A stretch of DNA of 64,000 nt from Trypanosoma brucei gambiense DAL972 (GCF_000210295.1 NC_026737.1:744001-808000); one strand, 5' to 3'; shown: positions 19,231-30,738, numbered from the stretch's first letter. Translations and numbers: made by a program. Notes: generated by a model not told the origin, from the sequence alone.

Positions 19231-22200
19231 ATGTTCACACGCGCTCTCAGTAATGCCGCGCGTGTCGTGGCGGTCGCTGCACGGCAAGGTTTCTCACATA
19301 GTCTGACTGTGAGCAGTGCTTCTCTTCAGTTTCAACTGAGAGCCCGCGCAGACATCAGAAGGAGGTACCGTAGCCGTGAAGGGAGCCCACAACTCGGCAA
19401 TAGCGGCGGCGCTGATGTGGGTAGCATGCCGCTCAACTTCGCTGTCATACCAGTCTCGCGAATAAATATGCGTATGGAGTCGCAGCTTGAGTCATTCCTG
19501 AAGAAGCAGGAGAAAGAAACACTGGAGCTGGGCACGTCAGCAGAGTCTCCTAAGATACGCCTACTGAACGTGCCCCGAACAACATTGAAGCGCGCCGTGT
19601 TGGACTTCAACGTCCGCGGTCAACAAGTGCGTGCAGTCGGTCAGTCAAGGCGAGGGAAGGTGGCAAAGGCGTTGTGCTGCATGCACGCCGCGATGCTCAT
19701 CGATCACTTCTCAATCGATGGCGTCGGGTGCCACGACATGCCTCTGCCGCTGGAAGAAGAGGGCGTGTCGTCCGTCCCATCAAATGCCGCGCAGACCCCT
19801 CACCACAAGCACGCACAGGGTTCGCCACTTTCTACCACGTTAAAATTACCGCCGCCATGGGCACCGGGCATGCAGTGGGAAAGGTATGTGAGTGATTGCG
19901 AGAATTACATTCGACGCAGGGAACAGCAGGAGCGAACAGACGCATACGTACAACTGCGCGTCCCACGGAGTGGGAACCCCCTTGTCGACCGCGCGGCTGA
20001 CATGACAAAGGGGGAGAAGCACATTAATCACCTGGCTTTACAGAGATTGAACAATGAGATACGAAACGCAACGAAGGATATTCATATTACTCGGGTGTCA
20101 CGACGTATCTTTGTCGCAACGCTTCTCCTGGATGATACGTCACAACTAAGTGCCACGGGCGTCGCAACATCCCTGAAAGAGGCCAAACAACGGTGTGCAA
20201 TGCATGCCTTGAACATTCTCAAACTCATAAAAGATCAGCGGTTGGCTTCTTCCCCTCTAGCTTCGGTGTGTCGCGAGGGCTCCTCCACGAGCGCCATCTC
20301 CTCGAGCCTCAGCCCGCGATACTCAAAGATGTTAGATTTTTTTACACTTCTTTGTGGCGTAAAGCCCAAACCGAGCTTTACAAAGGACGGAAGAGGCTAC
20401 AAGTGTGAGTTGCTACTGGATGATGTGGCCAGTACCGGCCGGGGAGTCAATCGATTCGAGGCTGAACGTGATGCAATCGAACATGCACTAAGTGAGATGG
20501 AGCTGTATGACGAACGACTGCAAGCAATTAATAGTATCATCTCTCGTTACCCAAAAATACAGCCGCAGTGCGTTCCCTCGGCAAAACTTCCAGAAAGCCT
20601 GAGGAACGCCATCCATGCGTTGGTGCAGCGGGTCCACAAGGAACTCCACCTTGCAGATGACGGGACCACACTAACCGGGAGCAAGGCCTCTTCCAGTAAA
20701 GATGAGAACAAAAGTGATGATACAGATGATGTGGTAGACGCGGAGACGCGCGCCACAATCAATGCACTAGAAGAAATAAGTCGTGACGAAGCCTACGCGA
20801 ATCGATTGCGGGACCGGTTGTGCACCTTGCGAGCCGATCCAAAGTACCTTGAGCGGTACCATGCACGGCGGTCATCGCTCTCAATTAATGCCGTGTCGCA
20901 GAGCATCTTAAATGAGCTCCAACAGAACCGCGTCGTCGTAGTGTGTGGTACCACAGGCTGCGGGAAGACGACACAAGTGCCACAATATATTCTTGATGCA
21001 GAAATAATGGCTGGTCGCGGCGACCAGTGTTGCATCGTCGTTACGCAACCGCGGCGATTGAGTGCATTTAGTGTTGCGGAACGAATCGCCAGTGAGCGCC
21101 TGTCAGCCGTGGGTGGCGACGTTGGATACGCCGTGCGATTGGACGCACGTCCTGGCCGTCACGTTACGCTATGCACAACGGGTGTTTTGCTGCAGATGTT
21201 GGTTGGTATGCCATCGCTTGATGCGGTAAGTCACTTAGTCATTGATGAGGTGCATGAACGCGACATTAATTGTGACGTGCTCCTCGCTCTAGTTAAAGAT
21301 CTCATGGAAAGTGGGAGGAACCCACGCCTGAAGGTTGTTCTCATGAGCGCGACAATGCAGTCTGATATGTTCGCATCTTACTTTGGCAGGGCGCCCGTGA
21401 TCAGTGTGGAAGGCGCCACATACCCGGTGGAAGTGCGGTACCTTGATGATGTGGCTGCCCTTCTCCAGAAACAAACCAACACCAGAAATGCCTACTACAG
21501 TACCATGTTTGACTCTCTAACTGCGGCTGGAGGGGCCGGTGAAGTCGGAAGAAGAAAGGGGGCGGCCAACAGAGGCAGATCGGGTTTTGGCGCAAAGAAG
21601 CAGTTGCTCAGTTCTCCACTGAAAACAGACTACAGCCTCATTGCGCAGCTTGTTCGCCGAAGCGTCGAAGTGGACCTCAACAACGACGTTTTCGGTAAGT
21701 CTGTTCTTGTCTTCCTTCCCGGCTGGAAGGAGCTAGTGGCGGCAAAACAAGCCATCGAGGGTCTTGGGGACGGCCAACGGTACCATATAATACTTCTCCA
21801 TTCATGTGTTGATGCGGCGAAGCAACGCGAATGCTTTGCGCCAGCGCCCGTAGGAAAGGTAAAGGTGGTTCTTGCCACCAACATTGCCGAGAGTGGCATC
21901 ACAATTGATGATGCAGCAGTTGTTATCGATACTGGACTGATTAAACAAACCACGTGGGTCTCGCGTGTCTCCGGGCTCCAGCAGCAGGGAAGGGAGCTTG
22001 GCATCCTTGCAGCACCCATGTCAACAACATACGCCACGCAGCTGTCGCTGCGGTATGCAAGTCAGGCGAACTGCACTCAGAGAAAGGGACGGGCGGGGCG
22101 GACACAGGGAGGAGTTTGCTACCGGCTGTTCGTGCGTGACGTATGGGATGTGCTACCGGCTTTCCAAGAGGCAGAGATTCATCGTGTGCCTCTGACGCAA

Positions 22201-23550
22201 GTGTTGCTTAAACTCCTAGCTCTTGGTCACGACAGGCCGAAGGAAAAACTTCGCACGTTTATTGAGCCTCCATCCGAGAAAAATGTGGAGGACTCCATGC
22301 GCCAGCTGCAGAGCCTCGGTGCGGTGTCTGCCGACGAACGGCTCACGCCCCTTGGCCTCTACTTGTCACGACTTCCCTGCGAACCGACGGTAGCGAAGAT
22401 GATTATGATGGGCGCTGTCCTCCGCTGCCTTGACTCTGCATTGACGATGGCTGCAACGGGCGACGTGAATCCGTTCCTTTCAAGCCGTGATATGTCCTTT
22501 GAGGTGAGGGTCCGGCGGCGTGTGTTTGCAATGGGGTCGCAGAGCGACCATATTAGCGTATTGAATGCGTATAATGCGTACAGTGCACGGCGTGCCGACG
22601 CCGGCTTCGCCAAGGAAAACTTTCTGAGCGCAAACAATATGAGGCTTATCTCCCGGTATAAGCAACAGTATCGCGATATTCTTCAGCGTTCAGGATTTAT
22701 TCGCGACACAGAACTAAACTCTCCACAGTTCACAAGCGAATGTGGGAGTTTTGGTGGAGATGGTTCTCACGTTTTGTACTTCGACGATGGACCGCTTTCA
22801 GCTGACGCCACAGATGTGTCGCTAGTGAAGGCTTGTCTGTGTGCAGCACTCTTTCCGAATGTGGCTGTTCTTGACCCGACACCGCTGCTCCAGCAACAGG
22901 GGAAAAAGGCGAAAACGTTGGTGATGCGCACTTCAACACGCTCCGCTATTTCACCATCAAAGGATAGTGCGTGTCGCCGTACAGGCTCACCGCAAGCACA
23001 TACCTGTTCCACACCACAAGATTTATTCAGCCCGCACAACGATGAGCACATGGATCTTCCCTCTATGTTGTATATTTATCAGGGTATTTTTTCGTTGAAG
23101 GAGTCTCGAGAAGAGTTTCTAACCCAAGTTTCCTCCGTTAGCCTTTGGGCGCTGCTTCTCTTTGGTGTTGGAGAGGCTGACATGCACTACGACAACCAGG
23201 TGCATCTGTGCGTCGTGGGAAACTGGATTGGCATTCATATGGACTCCGAGTCATACAAGGCCCTTGTTGCGATTCGTACCATTTTGCACGCGTGTGTGTG
23301 GCGCAAGTACAAGCACCCGGAGGATCCCGGAAATAATCGAGCGCTCGAGGAACTCCACCGCATTTGCAAGGGTATTTTGAAGTCACCACCGAACGATAAG
23401 GAACAATACCTGAATAATCTCGTGGACACGGGAAGGATTTTCTCTCCAATGGAAGTGCAGCAGCTAACCGATGATGTCAAAATGGAGAGACTCAATGGGG
23501 AACAAGATGACGACGGCAACAGAGACGTATGGGAGTTAGACGAGGTGTGA
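19231..23550 (+). CDS. Mitochondrial DEAH/RHA-family RNA helicase with dsRBD-like repeats, 1439 aa
   Basis: The ATG at 19231 starts an amphipathic, acid-free leader (MFTRALSNAARVVAVAARQG) expected to target the mitochondrion. Three dsRBD-like repeats follow at about 107-165, 265-332 and 363-428. The helicase core has every motif: I GTTGCGKTT (Lys579), Ia TQPRRLSAFS, II DEVH (672-675), III SAT (706-708), V ATNIAESGITIDD and VI QRKGRAGR (950-957). The HA2/ratchet region (PCEPTVAKMIMMGAVLRCLD) and an OB-fold region follow, giving the full RHA architecture. These enzymes unwind or remodel RNA with ATP. In T. brucei a larger relative, REH2, works in kinetoplast RNA editing. This gene is shorter and is probably a paralogue acting on mitochondrial mRNA, guide RNA or mitoribosomal RNA. 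A 50-residue Arg/Gly/Lys insertion after motif III (about 755-795) is unusual. Confidence 0.9.
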   Translation: MFTRALSNAARVVAVAARQGFSHSLTVSSASLQFQLRARADIRRRYRSREGSPQLGNSGGADVGSMPLNFAVIPVSRINMRMESQLESFLKKQEKETLELGTSAESPKIRLLNVPRTTLKRAVLDFNVRGQQVRAVGQSRRGKVAKALCCMHAAMLIDHFSIDGVGCHDMPLPLEEEGVSSVPSNAAQTPHHKHAQGSPLSTTLKLPPPWAPGMQWERYVSDCENYIRRREQQERTDAYVQLRVPRSGNPLVDRAADMTKGEKHINHLALQRLNNEIRNATKDIHITRVSRRIFVATLLLDDTSQLSATGVATSLKEAKQRCAMHALNILKLIKDQRLASSPLASVCREGSSTSAISSSLSPRYSKMLDFFTLLCGVKPKPSFTKDGRGYKCELLLDDVASTGRGVNRFEAERDAIEHALSEMELYDERLQAINSIISRYPKIQPQCVPSAKLPESLRNAIHALVQRVHKELHLADDGTTLTGSKASSSKDENKSDDTDDVVDAETRATINALEEISRDEAYANRLRDRLCTLRADPKYLERYHARRSSLSINAVSQSILNELQQNRVVVVCGTTGCGKTTQVPQYILDAEIMAGRGDQCCIVVTQPRRLSAFSVAERIASERLSAVGGDVGYAVRLDARPGRHVTLCTTGVLLQMLVGMPSLDAVSHLVIDEVHERDINCDVLLALVKDLMESGRNPRLKVVLMSATMQSDMFASYFGRAPVISVEGATYPVEVRYLDDVAALLQKQTNTRNAYYSTMFDSLTAAGGAGEVGRRKGAANRGRSGFGAKKQLLSSPLKTDYSLIAQLVRRSVEVDLNNDVFGKSVLVFLPGWKELVAAKQAIEGLGDGQRYHIILLHSCVDAAKQRECFAPAPVGKVKVVLATNIAESGITIDDAAVVIDTGLIKQTTWVSRVSGLQQQGRELGILAAPMSTTYATQLSLRYASQANCTQRKGRAGRTQGGVCYRLFVRDVWDVLPAFQEAEIHRVPLTQVLLKLLALGHDRPKEKLRTFIEPPSEKNVEDSMRQLQSLGAVSADERLTPLGLYLSRLPCEPTVAKMIMMGAVLRCLDSALTMAATGDVNPFLSSRDMSFEVRVRRRVFAMGSQSDHISVLNAYNAYSARRADAGFAKENFLSANNMRLISRYKQQYRDILQRSGFIRDTELNSPQFTSECGSFGGDGSHVLYFDDGPLSADATDVSLVKACLCAALFPNVAVLDPTPLLQQQGKKAKTLVMRTSTRSAISPSKDSACRRTGSPQAHTCSTPQDLFSPHNDEHMDLPSMLYIYQGIFSLKESREEFLTQVSSVSLWALLLFGVGEADMHYDNQVHLCVVGNWIGIHMDSESYKALVAIRTILHACVWRKYKHPEDPGNNRALEELHRICKGILKSPPNDKEQYLNNLVDTGRIFSPMEVQQLTDDVKMERLNGEQDDDGNRDVWELDEV

Positions 23551-23985
23551 CACGGGAAGGGAGTAAAGCACATCCCGACTTCGTGCCGGGAACTATTACG
23601 GTTTCGCCCAACCACGTGATAAATGGGAAGAACTATAAATACGGCCTGTGCCACTTCACAAATCTGATAAACGTGTACAAATTAATTAAACAGCGAGTCC
23701 GGCTCTCGTTGAGTGCGCGCAATTTCCCAACAGAAAGGCATTCCAATGCCCTCTCGCCCCAAGTACTTGCGCGTATAACGGAGGAGGAACGAGCCGGTCA
23801 GCAAAACGGTCGTCAGTGCGCTTTGTCGGTACCCACAAACTCAAGTGCCTTTTGTCATTGCTTATTGTTGTCAAGAGACTTATATCACTTTTTCTCTTGT
23901 TTTCTTTACTCATCATTTGTACGTGGTCACTAATATACATGCTAAAAAGGGAACGGGGGCGGCACACGCGGGTAGTTGGGTGAAG
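23551..23985. other. Spacer with trans-splice signal
   Basis: Contains a pyrimidine-rich tract at about 23887-23915 and AG dinucleotides near 23948, a short distance before the next ATG. No ORF of interest. Confidence 0.6.
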
Positions 23986-25401
23986 ATGACAGATGGAAAC
24001 CCTGGCGAGGATGCAATCAGGAAAGTAATAGTTTCTGCTTCCCCTCACTGCGATTTGTTGCATTTCGTGGGGCATGTTCCCCATCCCTACGGTGTCATAA
24101 CGCCGCAAACCATGATGGAGAAAAATGCGGAATGCGTGAAATTCTCTCTCACACCACTCGAAAGGGAACCTTCCGTGACAGTAAGTGGAAACCACCCCCT
24201 TTTTGCGCCTGTTGTGATTCCCCGGGTGAAGGCGACGTCGTCCGCTCCAGCAGCTGCGTCAGAGGCGGGAATGTCGCCATATTTTCCGCACAGCGGTGTC
24301 GGACTGGCACAGTCGGCATTCCGCAGTAACTTTGAGACCTTCTCCTGGGGGGTGGTTTCATCAGATGAACAACGGCAACAAAATTACCAGTCACAAAGAC
24401 ACAAGGTGACTGAACGAGGTGACCATCAGGTGCAGCAGCAACCAGCTCACAATGAAGCTGAAACCCCCAACCCTGACGCTGTTGGAGAGCAAGCGTTTAT
24501 TTCCACAGTCACTGACAGTTCTTCCCGTCTAGTGAACACGTCAAGGATAGGTGGTGAAATACGTTATGAGGTTAACTTCCTGGCAGTGCGCCGGTCGCTT
24601 CTGCAAGTGTTTCTTATTCTTCATATGCCCGAGCGGAGCCCAGCGGTGGCCTTTCGTTTCTGTTCCCATGACCCATTGCCGGGAGGTACCACCTGCCTCT
24701 CAGTTCTCCCCCGATGTGCTGAGCGCTTGCCAACACTGGCACATCCCGCCGAAGTGACCTTCACAGACGTGCAGGCAACTGCTCATTGGAAATATTCCCT
24801 CCGCTGCGACTGCCGTATTATTCAAGAGGGTGAAGAGGCAAGTGTTGCGGAAGGTAAGTCTCAGCGCTTCATTTCCATGAGATGGACCACAGGTGGAACC
24901 CCCGAGCGCACTCTTGAGTTAAGTGCCCTCTTGACAGAAGTCATGACACCGATGCTGTTTGCTGTCCCCGCAAAGCTGCTCAAGTCAACGGAGGAAAGGG
25001 GTAAAACAACACCACAAATCACCGGTTTCTTCCAACGTCGCTCCTTTCATCTCATGGCACTCATTGCACATGGTGTGTGGTGCGAAAAAGTGGCCCGGTA
25101 CATTATCAACGAGTCGAACAGAAGCGGCCTCGTAGCTCTTTGCGCTGAAACTTGTTCAGCCAAATTGAAGCTTCGTGATGATGTCTCGTTAGATGCCAAT
25201 GAAAAGTGGGAGACGGAACTCACATTTCACCGCACTGAATCCTGTGATTGCACCACGACAGAGCGAAGTGTACAGAAGCCAAAACCCTCCAAGTGCTTAC
25301 ATGTCTTAGTTAGGGGATGTGAAGATGTGATGGGTTGGGGGTGGGGCACCGCATCAACGCGCGGCGGGCTTCAGGACCTTGCAGAAGCGGTGACGCGCTG
25401 A
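23986..25401 (+). CDS. Hypothetical protein, 471 aa
   Basis: The open frame begins at a GTG (23845) in pyrimidine-rich leader; the first ATG is 23986 (MTDGNPGEDA). I do not recognise a family. Residues about 85-190 are rich in Ala, Ser, Gln and Pro and probably disordered. From about 200 onward the protein alternates short hydrophobic and polar stretches, suggesting mostly beta structure (RYEVNFLAVRRSLLQVFLIL; HWKYSLRCDCRIIQEG; LHVLVRGCEDVMGWGWG). It ends in a Gly/Trp-rich patch. There is no signal peptide and no clear alpha-helical membrane segment. The beta-rich C-terminal half with amphipathic strands could be a membrane beta-barrel, but this is a weak inference. Confidence 0.7.
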   Translation: MTDGNPGEDAIRKVIVSASPHCDLLHFVGHVPHPYGVITPQTMMEKNAECVKFSLTPLEREPSVTVSGNHPLFAPVVIPRVKATSSAPAAASEAGMSPYFPHSGVGLAQSAFRSNFETFSWGVVSSDEQRQQNYQSQRHKVTERGDHQVQQQPAHNEAETPNPDAVGEQAFISTVTDSSSRLVNTSRIGGEIRYEVNFLAVRRSLLQVFLILHMPERSPAVAFRFCSHDPLPGGTTCLSVLPRCAERLPTLAHPAEVTFTDVQATAHWKYSLRCDCRIIQEGEEASVAEGKSQRFISMRWTTGGTPERTLELSALLTEVMTPMLFAVPAKLLKSTEERGKTTPQITGFFQRRSFHLMALIAHGVWCEKVARYIINESNRSGLVALCAETCSAKLKLRDDVSLDANEKWETELTFHRTESCDCTTTERSVQKPKPSKCLHVLVRGCEDVMGWGWGTASTRGGLQDLAEAVTR

Positions 25402-25591
25402 GACCTTTCCTGTCGTTAAGAAAGGGAGGTGTCAAAAAAAAAGGGGGGGATTTAAACTGGACCCTCGTGTACAGATGGATGTTTTGTTCCCGTCTGGAGG
25501 AGGGAAAAGAAATGAGGATCCCTGGAGAAAGATGAAGTTGGGATCGGGTTGCCAACACCTGTTGCGAGTTTATTCTTCCCTCAAATATATG

Positions 25592-25615
25592 TATATATAT
25601 ATATATATATATATA
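25592..25615. repeat. (TA)n microsatellite
   Basis: TA alternation just upstream of the pyrimidine tract and splice acceptor of the gene at 25688. Confidence 0.9.
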
Positions 25616-25621
25616 ATGGCA

Positions 25622-25655
25622 TCTTTTTCTTTTTTTTACAAGGGCCATTTTTTAG
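25622..25655 (+). promoter_or_regulatory. Predicted polypyrimidine tract and SL acceptor
   Basis: A T-rich tract (25622-25637) is followed by AGs at 25641-25642 and 25654-25655. The next ATG is 25688, giving a leader of about 32-46 nt. Confidence 0.55.
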
Positions 25656-25687
25656 TAAACGTCAAAGGTAGGCGGTGTTAGGCGATA

Positions 25688-26305
25688 ATGCGGCGGAGCG
25701 TCTGTCTACTACTCCTTTCTCTAGTAATGCATGCCAATGGCAACTTCTTTGGGATCAGTTTAGAAAACCGATGCCAGCCACTGAGTTCCCTAAAAGGCGT
25801 CAACAGAGCTATCCTCAACAAATCAGGGGAAGAGTACAAGGAGTCGGATGAACTTTTTTGTGAGAGGGGAGCCCCTGAGCAGTTTAAATGCAACTGTGGC
25901 GTTGCTACCACGTGCCTTTCAAAAAAGGACCCGTGGGGGAACAACATCGGTGTTTGTGGATGTTGCCCTCCGTGGTTATTCCTCTTCTACACATTTTTTA
26001 CTATCATTGTCGGCTTTGCCATCGCATCCGCCTTCTATATTTGCTGCTGCCGCGGCAAGTGGTGGTTTGACGGCTACCCGAAGGCGATCATCCCCGCCTT
26101 CTCCCGCCGTGGCCCCGGTACCGTCGTACCCGCTGCCGTACCGCTCCCTCCCACATTATTCCGCGGCTACCGGACGACTGATTTTGTAAATGACACGGCT
26201 GCAACCCGACCAGTGGTTGATGGGGAATCTGCCGGTACTCGCACGCAGCGGGAGGGGGCCTCATCCCTTTGGAACAATGATCAAATCGTAGATGATGAAC
26301 CATAA
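25688..26305 (+). CDS. Cys-rich type I membrane protein, 205 aa
   Basis: The ATG at 25688 begins a signal peptide (MRRSVCLLLLSLVMHANG). The short ectodomain (about 19-95) has an N-glycosylation sequon (NKS) and about nine Cys (CERGAPEQFKCNCG; VCGCC), implying a disulphide-bonded module. One strong transmembrane helix follows (WLFLFYTFFTIIVGFAIASAF) with a juxtamembrane CCC that may be palmitoylated. The 85-residue cytoplasmic tail is Pro/Arg-rich, then acidic (DDEP end). I do not recognise the family. It is probably a surface, endosomal or flagellar membrane protein. It is followed by an unusually long gene-free region that may be its 3' UTR, a common site of stage-specific control in trypanosomes. 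Confidence 0.75.
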   Translation: MRRSVCLLLLSLVMHANGNFFGISLENRCQPLSSLKGVNRAILNKSGEEYKESDELFCERGAPEQFKCNCGVATTCLSKKDPWGNNIGVCGCCPPWLFLFYTFFTIIVGFAIASAFYICCCRGKWWFDGYPKAIIPAFSRRGPGTVVPAAVPLPPTLFRGYRTTDFVNDTAATRPVVDGESAGTRTQREGASSLWNNDQIVDDEP

Positions 26306-29300
26306 ATATGAGGGTGAGGGATGGACAATGAAGGAGGAGAGAAGAAGGGGAAGGAGAAGGAGAAAACACAATGGAGAAATGGTGGCGTGTGTGCTTGTGG
26401 GTGTGCAAAGAGGTAGAAAAAAAAAGAAAAAAAATGAGCAAAAAGAATGGTTAAGGAACGAAAAGAAAGAAAGAAAGAAAGCAGAGCGAGCGCAGCTGCA
26501 GGTGTGGAGGCATCGCAGCACATCTCCCCCATCTTTCAAAGTATTCTATTTTCGTTTCTTCGTTTGTTCTGTTAGGTATTTTTGCCAGGGATTCACGTCA
26601 GTAATTGAGTTGGTGGTGGCGTGAATATCTTTTTTTGGAGTCCACCTCAATGCGGATTCCATATTGCGTTGTTGTTGTTTCGTTTGCTTCCGTAGCTTCT
26701 TCGAGGAAACATGTATACACGTATGTGTATATGTATACGTATATTACTTTGAATGAAAACACTCTTGCATAAAGTGGCCACAAAGGGGATGAAGGGAATT
26801 TCTTTTTTCTTTTTTTTTCTTTTGAACAGTTCGTTGTGTTGGTTGCTTTTTTCGGTCTTTTTTTTTTCCTTATGGTTTTCGGCAAGGCTGCAACAACAGA
26901 ACCTTCTTCAGTGAAGTTAAGGGTTTATAGAAATACATGTTTTCGTACACGTGTGTGTGTGTGTGTGTTGTGCTGTGTGTTGTTTCGCTTGTCATTTTCT
27001 TCCATTTCTTCTTTTCCTTTCCTGCTTTTCTTTGCTTTATGCTGTTCTCTTTTTGGTACGAACAGGCTGCCATTATCGGTGTTTTGGTACAGTTGTGCGT
27101 ATACATGCATATACATATATTTATATATTTATATATATATATATATATTATTGTGTGCGGAGAGGGGAGGGGGAGGGAGAGGAAGAGATCCTTATTTTAA
27201 CAAACAAAAAAAAAAGAAGTAAAGGGAGGAAGTGGATCATTTTCCAGAGGAATGCGTTCCCCTTCCTTCCCTCCCTCCCTCCCGAGACAGGAGTCGAAAA
27301 ATGATATAAAATAGTTGAGTGGTTAATTTTATTGCTGCCGAAATCAACTCCGTGAGATGCACAATTAGAGCGCAACTAGTTTGAGTTTGTGGTGAATGTA
27401 AAGGAGAGCAAAACAGAAAGAAAGTGGGAATAGTTTTTGTTTAACAAAGAAAGAAAAAAAGAAGATGAAAAGTAGTAATTTCTTTTTTTTTTTTTACTAC
27501 TGGACAAAATAAGCAACTGTTCTACTCGTGTGTCCTCACATGACTGTGGATAATCCAAACTTGACTCCCCTCTTTCCCCTTTTTCCTTTGGGTGGTGCAA
27601 CGTGTTGCATTCCGGGGCTAATAACTTTAACCCTTGTCTTCGTTGTTGCAGCAACAACAAAAATAAGGAAAAGTTAATGTTGGAACGTGCACATAAACGC
27701 ACGTTGCTTACATACTTGCATACGTTCATGTTTTTTTTTCCTCTTTTTTTTTTTTTTGCTTTCTTCGCTTTTTTGTCATTTCTGGACTCAACTGATACGC
27801 ACAGAAACGATTAAGGACAAGTAGAGTTCATAAGCATGAATGACATTAGCACAGTTTGAGTGAATATGAAAAGTTACGCGTGTGCTTAAAAAAAAAAAAA
27901 AGAGAGAGAAATAAGAGTGACTGCGGCATCACACAGAGAATTGTTTGCGTGCCATGAACTGACTGTGAAAATGCTGAATTTAAGCACAGAAAACCAAAAC
28001 CACCGATTTGTTGGCGTACGTGCTTGAGTTTGTGTCCAAAATGAATCAACAGTTTGAGAGGCAAAATTATGTTATGACAGCCGCCGTGCACACGACCGGC
28101 GCATCCCACAGTAGCGGTGGACAAATAGGTGGACAAAAGAGAACAGAGAAAGGAAAATAGGATAGAATGGTTAAGGCAATTAGCTCCATAAGAAATGGGA
28201 TCGTATCAATTGACACATTCCCTCTTTCTGTACCGTAGGTCCGATTCAACACTTTCAATTTCTTCTATTTTTCTCCTCCAGATCATATTTGCCTTTCAGT
28301 GCGTGGTGCGCGAATTGGCACGCGAGAGGCGGAACATTTCTTGAAGCTGTGCGTTTTCTGGTGCCGTCGCTGTGATCGTGCGCCTTTTAGCGCACCACAG
28401 TAATGACATGAGAAGGCAAGAGGATAAGGCAGATTCGGGAAGATCCTTCTTTTATTTGTTTGTTTGTTTGTTTGCTGCACCCACCTGATCGACCATTACC
28501 TCTAATTGATTCGATCATTCCTTGGAATTACCTTTACTTTACAGTTTGGATGCGTTACTTCGTTCATGCAGGCGAGTGAATTGTGTCGGTTCTCCGTATT
28601 TGCTGCTCCTCTCGTAAAATGTCCTGAGCTGCGGGATGGTTGAAAATAATGCGGGCTCGTCACAGACAAAATGGATGATGGGGGGAGGAGGAGGAGGAGG
28701 AGGGGTGCGGGACAGTGAAATTCAGCGGTCAAACGAAGCGAAATATCTCACTTCTCTTTTGTTTTATTGCAGACATTCAACCGGCCGGCTGTTACGCGTT
28801 TCTCACTCCAAACGGAAGGACCCATGCAGGCCCACCCATAATATGTCTTAGTATATATATATATATGTATATACATACACATATTATTTTTTTTTCTTCC
28901 CCCCCTCCGGAAAATGCAGGGAAATCACGTGTTACGCCATGAACGGTGTTCATTCGTCCACCAACTCTGGAGGAAGCAAATGATGACAACAAGATGCAAT
29001 TTTATTTTGTCTGTGCACGCACAAACGGTTCTTGAGAAGGGGAGGCAGAGGAATTTCCGTCTGTGCTGCAACTCTATTTTTTATTCAATTCAAGTCTTCA
29101 ATCCCATCCGCACCCGTTGCGAGCTGTTAATGTGATGCAAAATGCGTACCGGTGCCTTGTAATAATGGATATATCAGCACTGGGGTGGACAAATGCAAAA
29201 AAAACGGGTGGATAAATTAGACGAAATGCATAACTTCACGTATTATTATTGCTGTTATTTGGCAGGCATAACATATAACTGGTAACCAAAGGTGCGAGAG

Positions 29301-30738
29301 GATTGTAACGGTGATGGGTGCAGTTTCGGTATGTAAGTTGCACCTTTGGAGACATCAGTATGAGGGAAAGAAGTAAGGAAGAAGAAGAGGAGAATTGTTG
29401 CACGTATCTTTGTACTGTCAGTGGTTCTGCTGAAGTAAGTGTTAACTTACTTCTTCGATCATGTAATGCCTTGTCCCGATTTCTGTACGTGGTGGAAGTG
29501 TGTGTGAGCAGGGTGCTTGGTTTAATCTGCTTATTTGGTCAATGCATACACATGTCCACTTGCTCACGGATTATGTGCAATAACAAGTTGTGCATGGGGC
29601 ATTCACCCTTTGCGCGTATGTTGTCGGGTCGCACCTTTCCTTTGTTTCCGAGGGATGCGTTTGATTAAATGCTCTTCTGTTCGGGCGCTCATTCGGTGGA
29701 ACTCAACAAAGAGGATGAAGAGGAACGAACGGACCAGAAGGGAGGAGAGAAAAGGCCGCGGTTTCTCGATATATCGTTCCTCCTCCGTGGAGTGGCGACT
29801 TGCGCCCATATTTTTTTTTTCACTTGTTTATTTGTTTTCAGTCCTCGATTGAGATACGACGCTCGTCACGGACGAACTTATTCAATTCCCCATCATCAGG
29901 ACTGGAATGTGGCGAAGAAGAAAGAGGAGGGGAGGAGGAGGCAGAGCCGACGTAAAGGGGATCAGTTGGTAAAGGGGAGAATTCCTTAGTTATTAAAAAT
30001 GACAACACAAACGGGGGGAAAAAATCATCCCTCTGTCTTTTTTTTTCGGCTACCTGTGCGTCTCAGACTGTTGCCATGGTCAAACGATGACATGAATCAC
30101 TCTCACTGGGTCACCACGGGAAGAAACTTACATTTACACACACAGAGATGCTTACTAACCGCTGTCATGCACGAAAACTACAACACAAACCAAAAGAAAA
30201 TGACGGGCATCGCGCGTACGTGTTCTTCGGCGTGTCGGCATGGAAGTAATAATGAAAAAAAAAACACGTCCACCCTTTGACTTTCTTTCTTTTTACGACC
30301 AACTCTTCTCCCTGTTTCCGCCATCTGCGAACCGCGCGCCGGCACGCGTGCTCACCTGAACGCACTATCTACTGGTTGGAATACGAACGGATATCAGACT
30401 TACCAATCGAGGAACAAGAGAAAAGAGGAGCAACTACGTTTGTAGCATATACGCTTTTTTAAAAAACGCAAGAGAAAAAAAGGAAAAGCAGGCAGCATAA
30501 TTGTGAAGTTTGGACCAGCTCTTGGATCGCTCACGTCGGTGAACCCTGCAACACATCCCAAACACAAGGTTAACTGACGCGCCATCAATATACCACCAGC
30601 AACAAAGGAGCTGTGAAACCTAGGGATTAAAGCAAAATAGAGAAAGGACTTGCGCATAATCAAGTCGGACCAAATATTTAACTAATAGGAGGCGTACTGA
30701 GAGCAGGCTGTATTAAGTGAAGGAAAGGTCGATCAAGC
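26306..30738. other. 4.4-kb gene-free region
   Basis: The largest gap in the window. It is T-rich with many homopolymers (T-runs at 27481-27495 and 27747-27758; A-runs at 27889-27902) and TA tracts (27131-27149, 28852-28866). It also has GT tracts (26950-26968) and a GGA triplet run (28684-28701). ORFs in it, including ATG-started ones at 26292, 29669 and 29999, translate these repeats and lack protein-like composition. It may be one very long 3' UTR, several processed non-coding transcripts, or an undetected small gene. Confidence 0.6.

Noticed and set aside
29669..29989. 106-aa ATG ORF with one hydrophobic segment
   Set aside because: The hydrophobic part comes from a T-run and the C-terminus from a purine-rich tract. 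No pyrimidine-AG signal sits close upstream.
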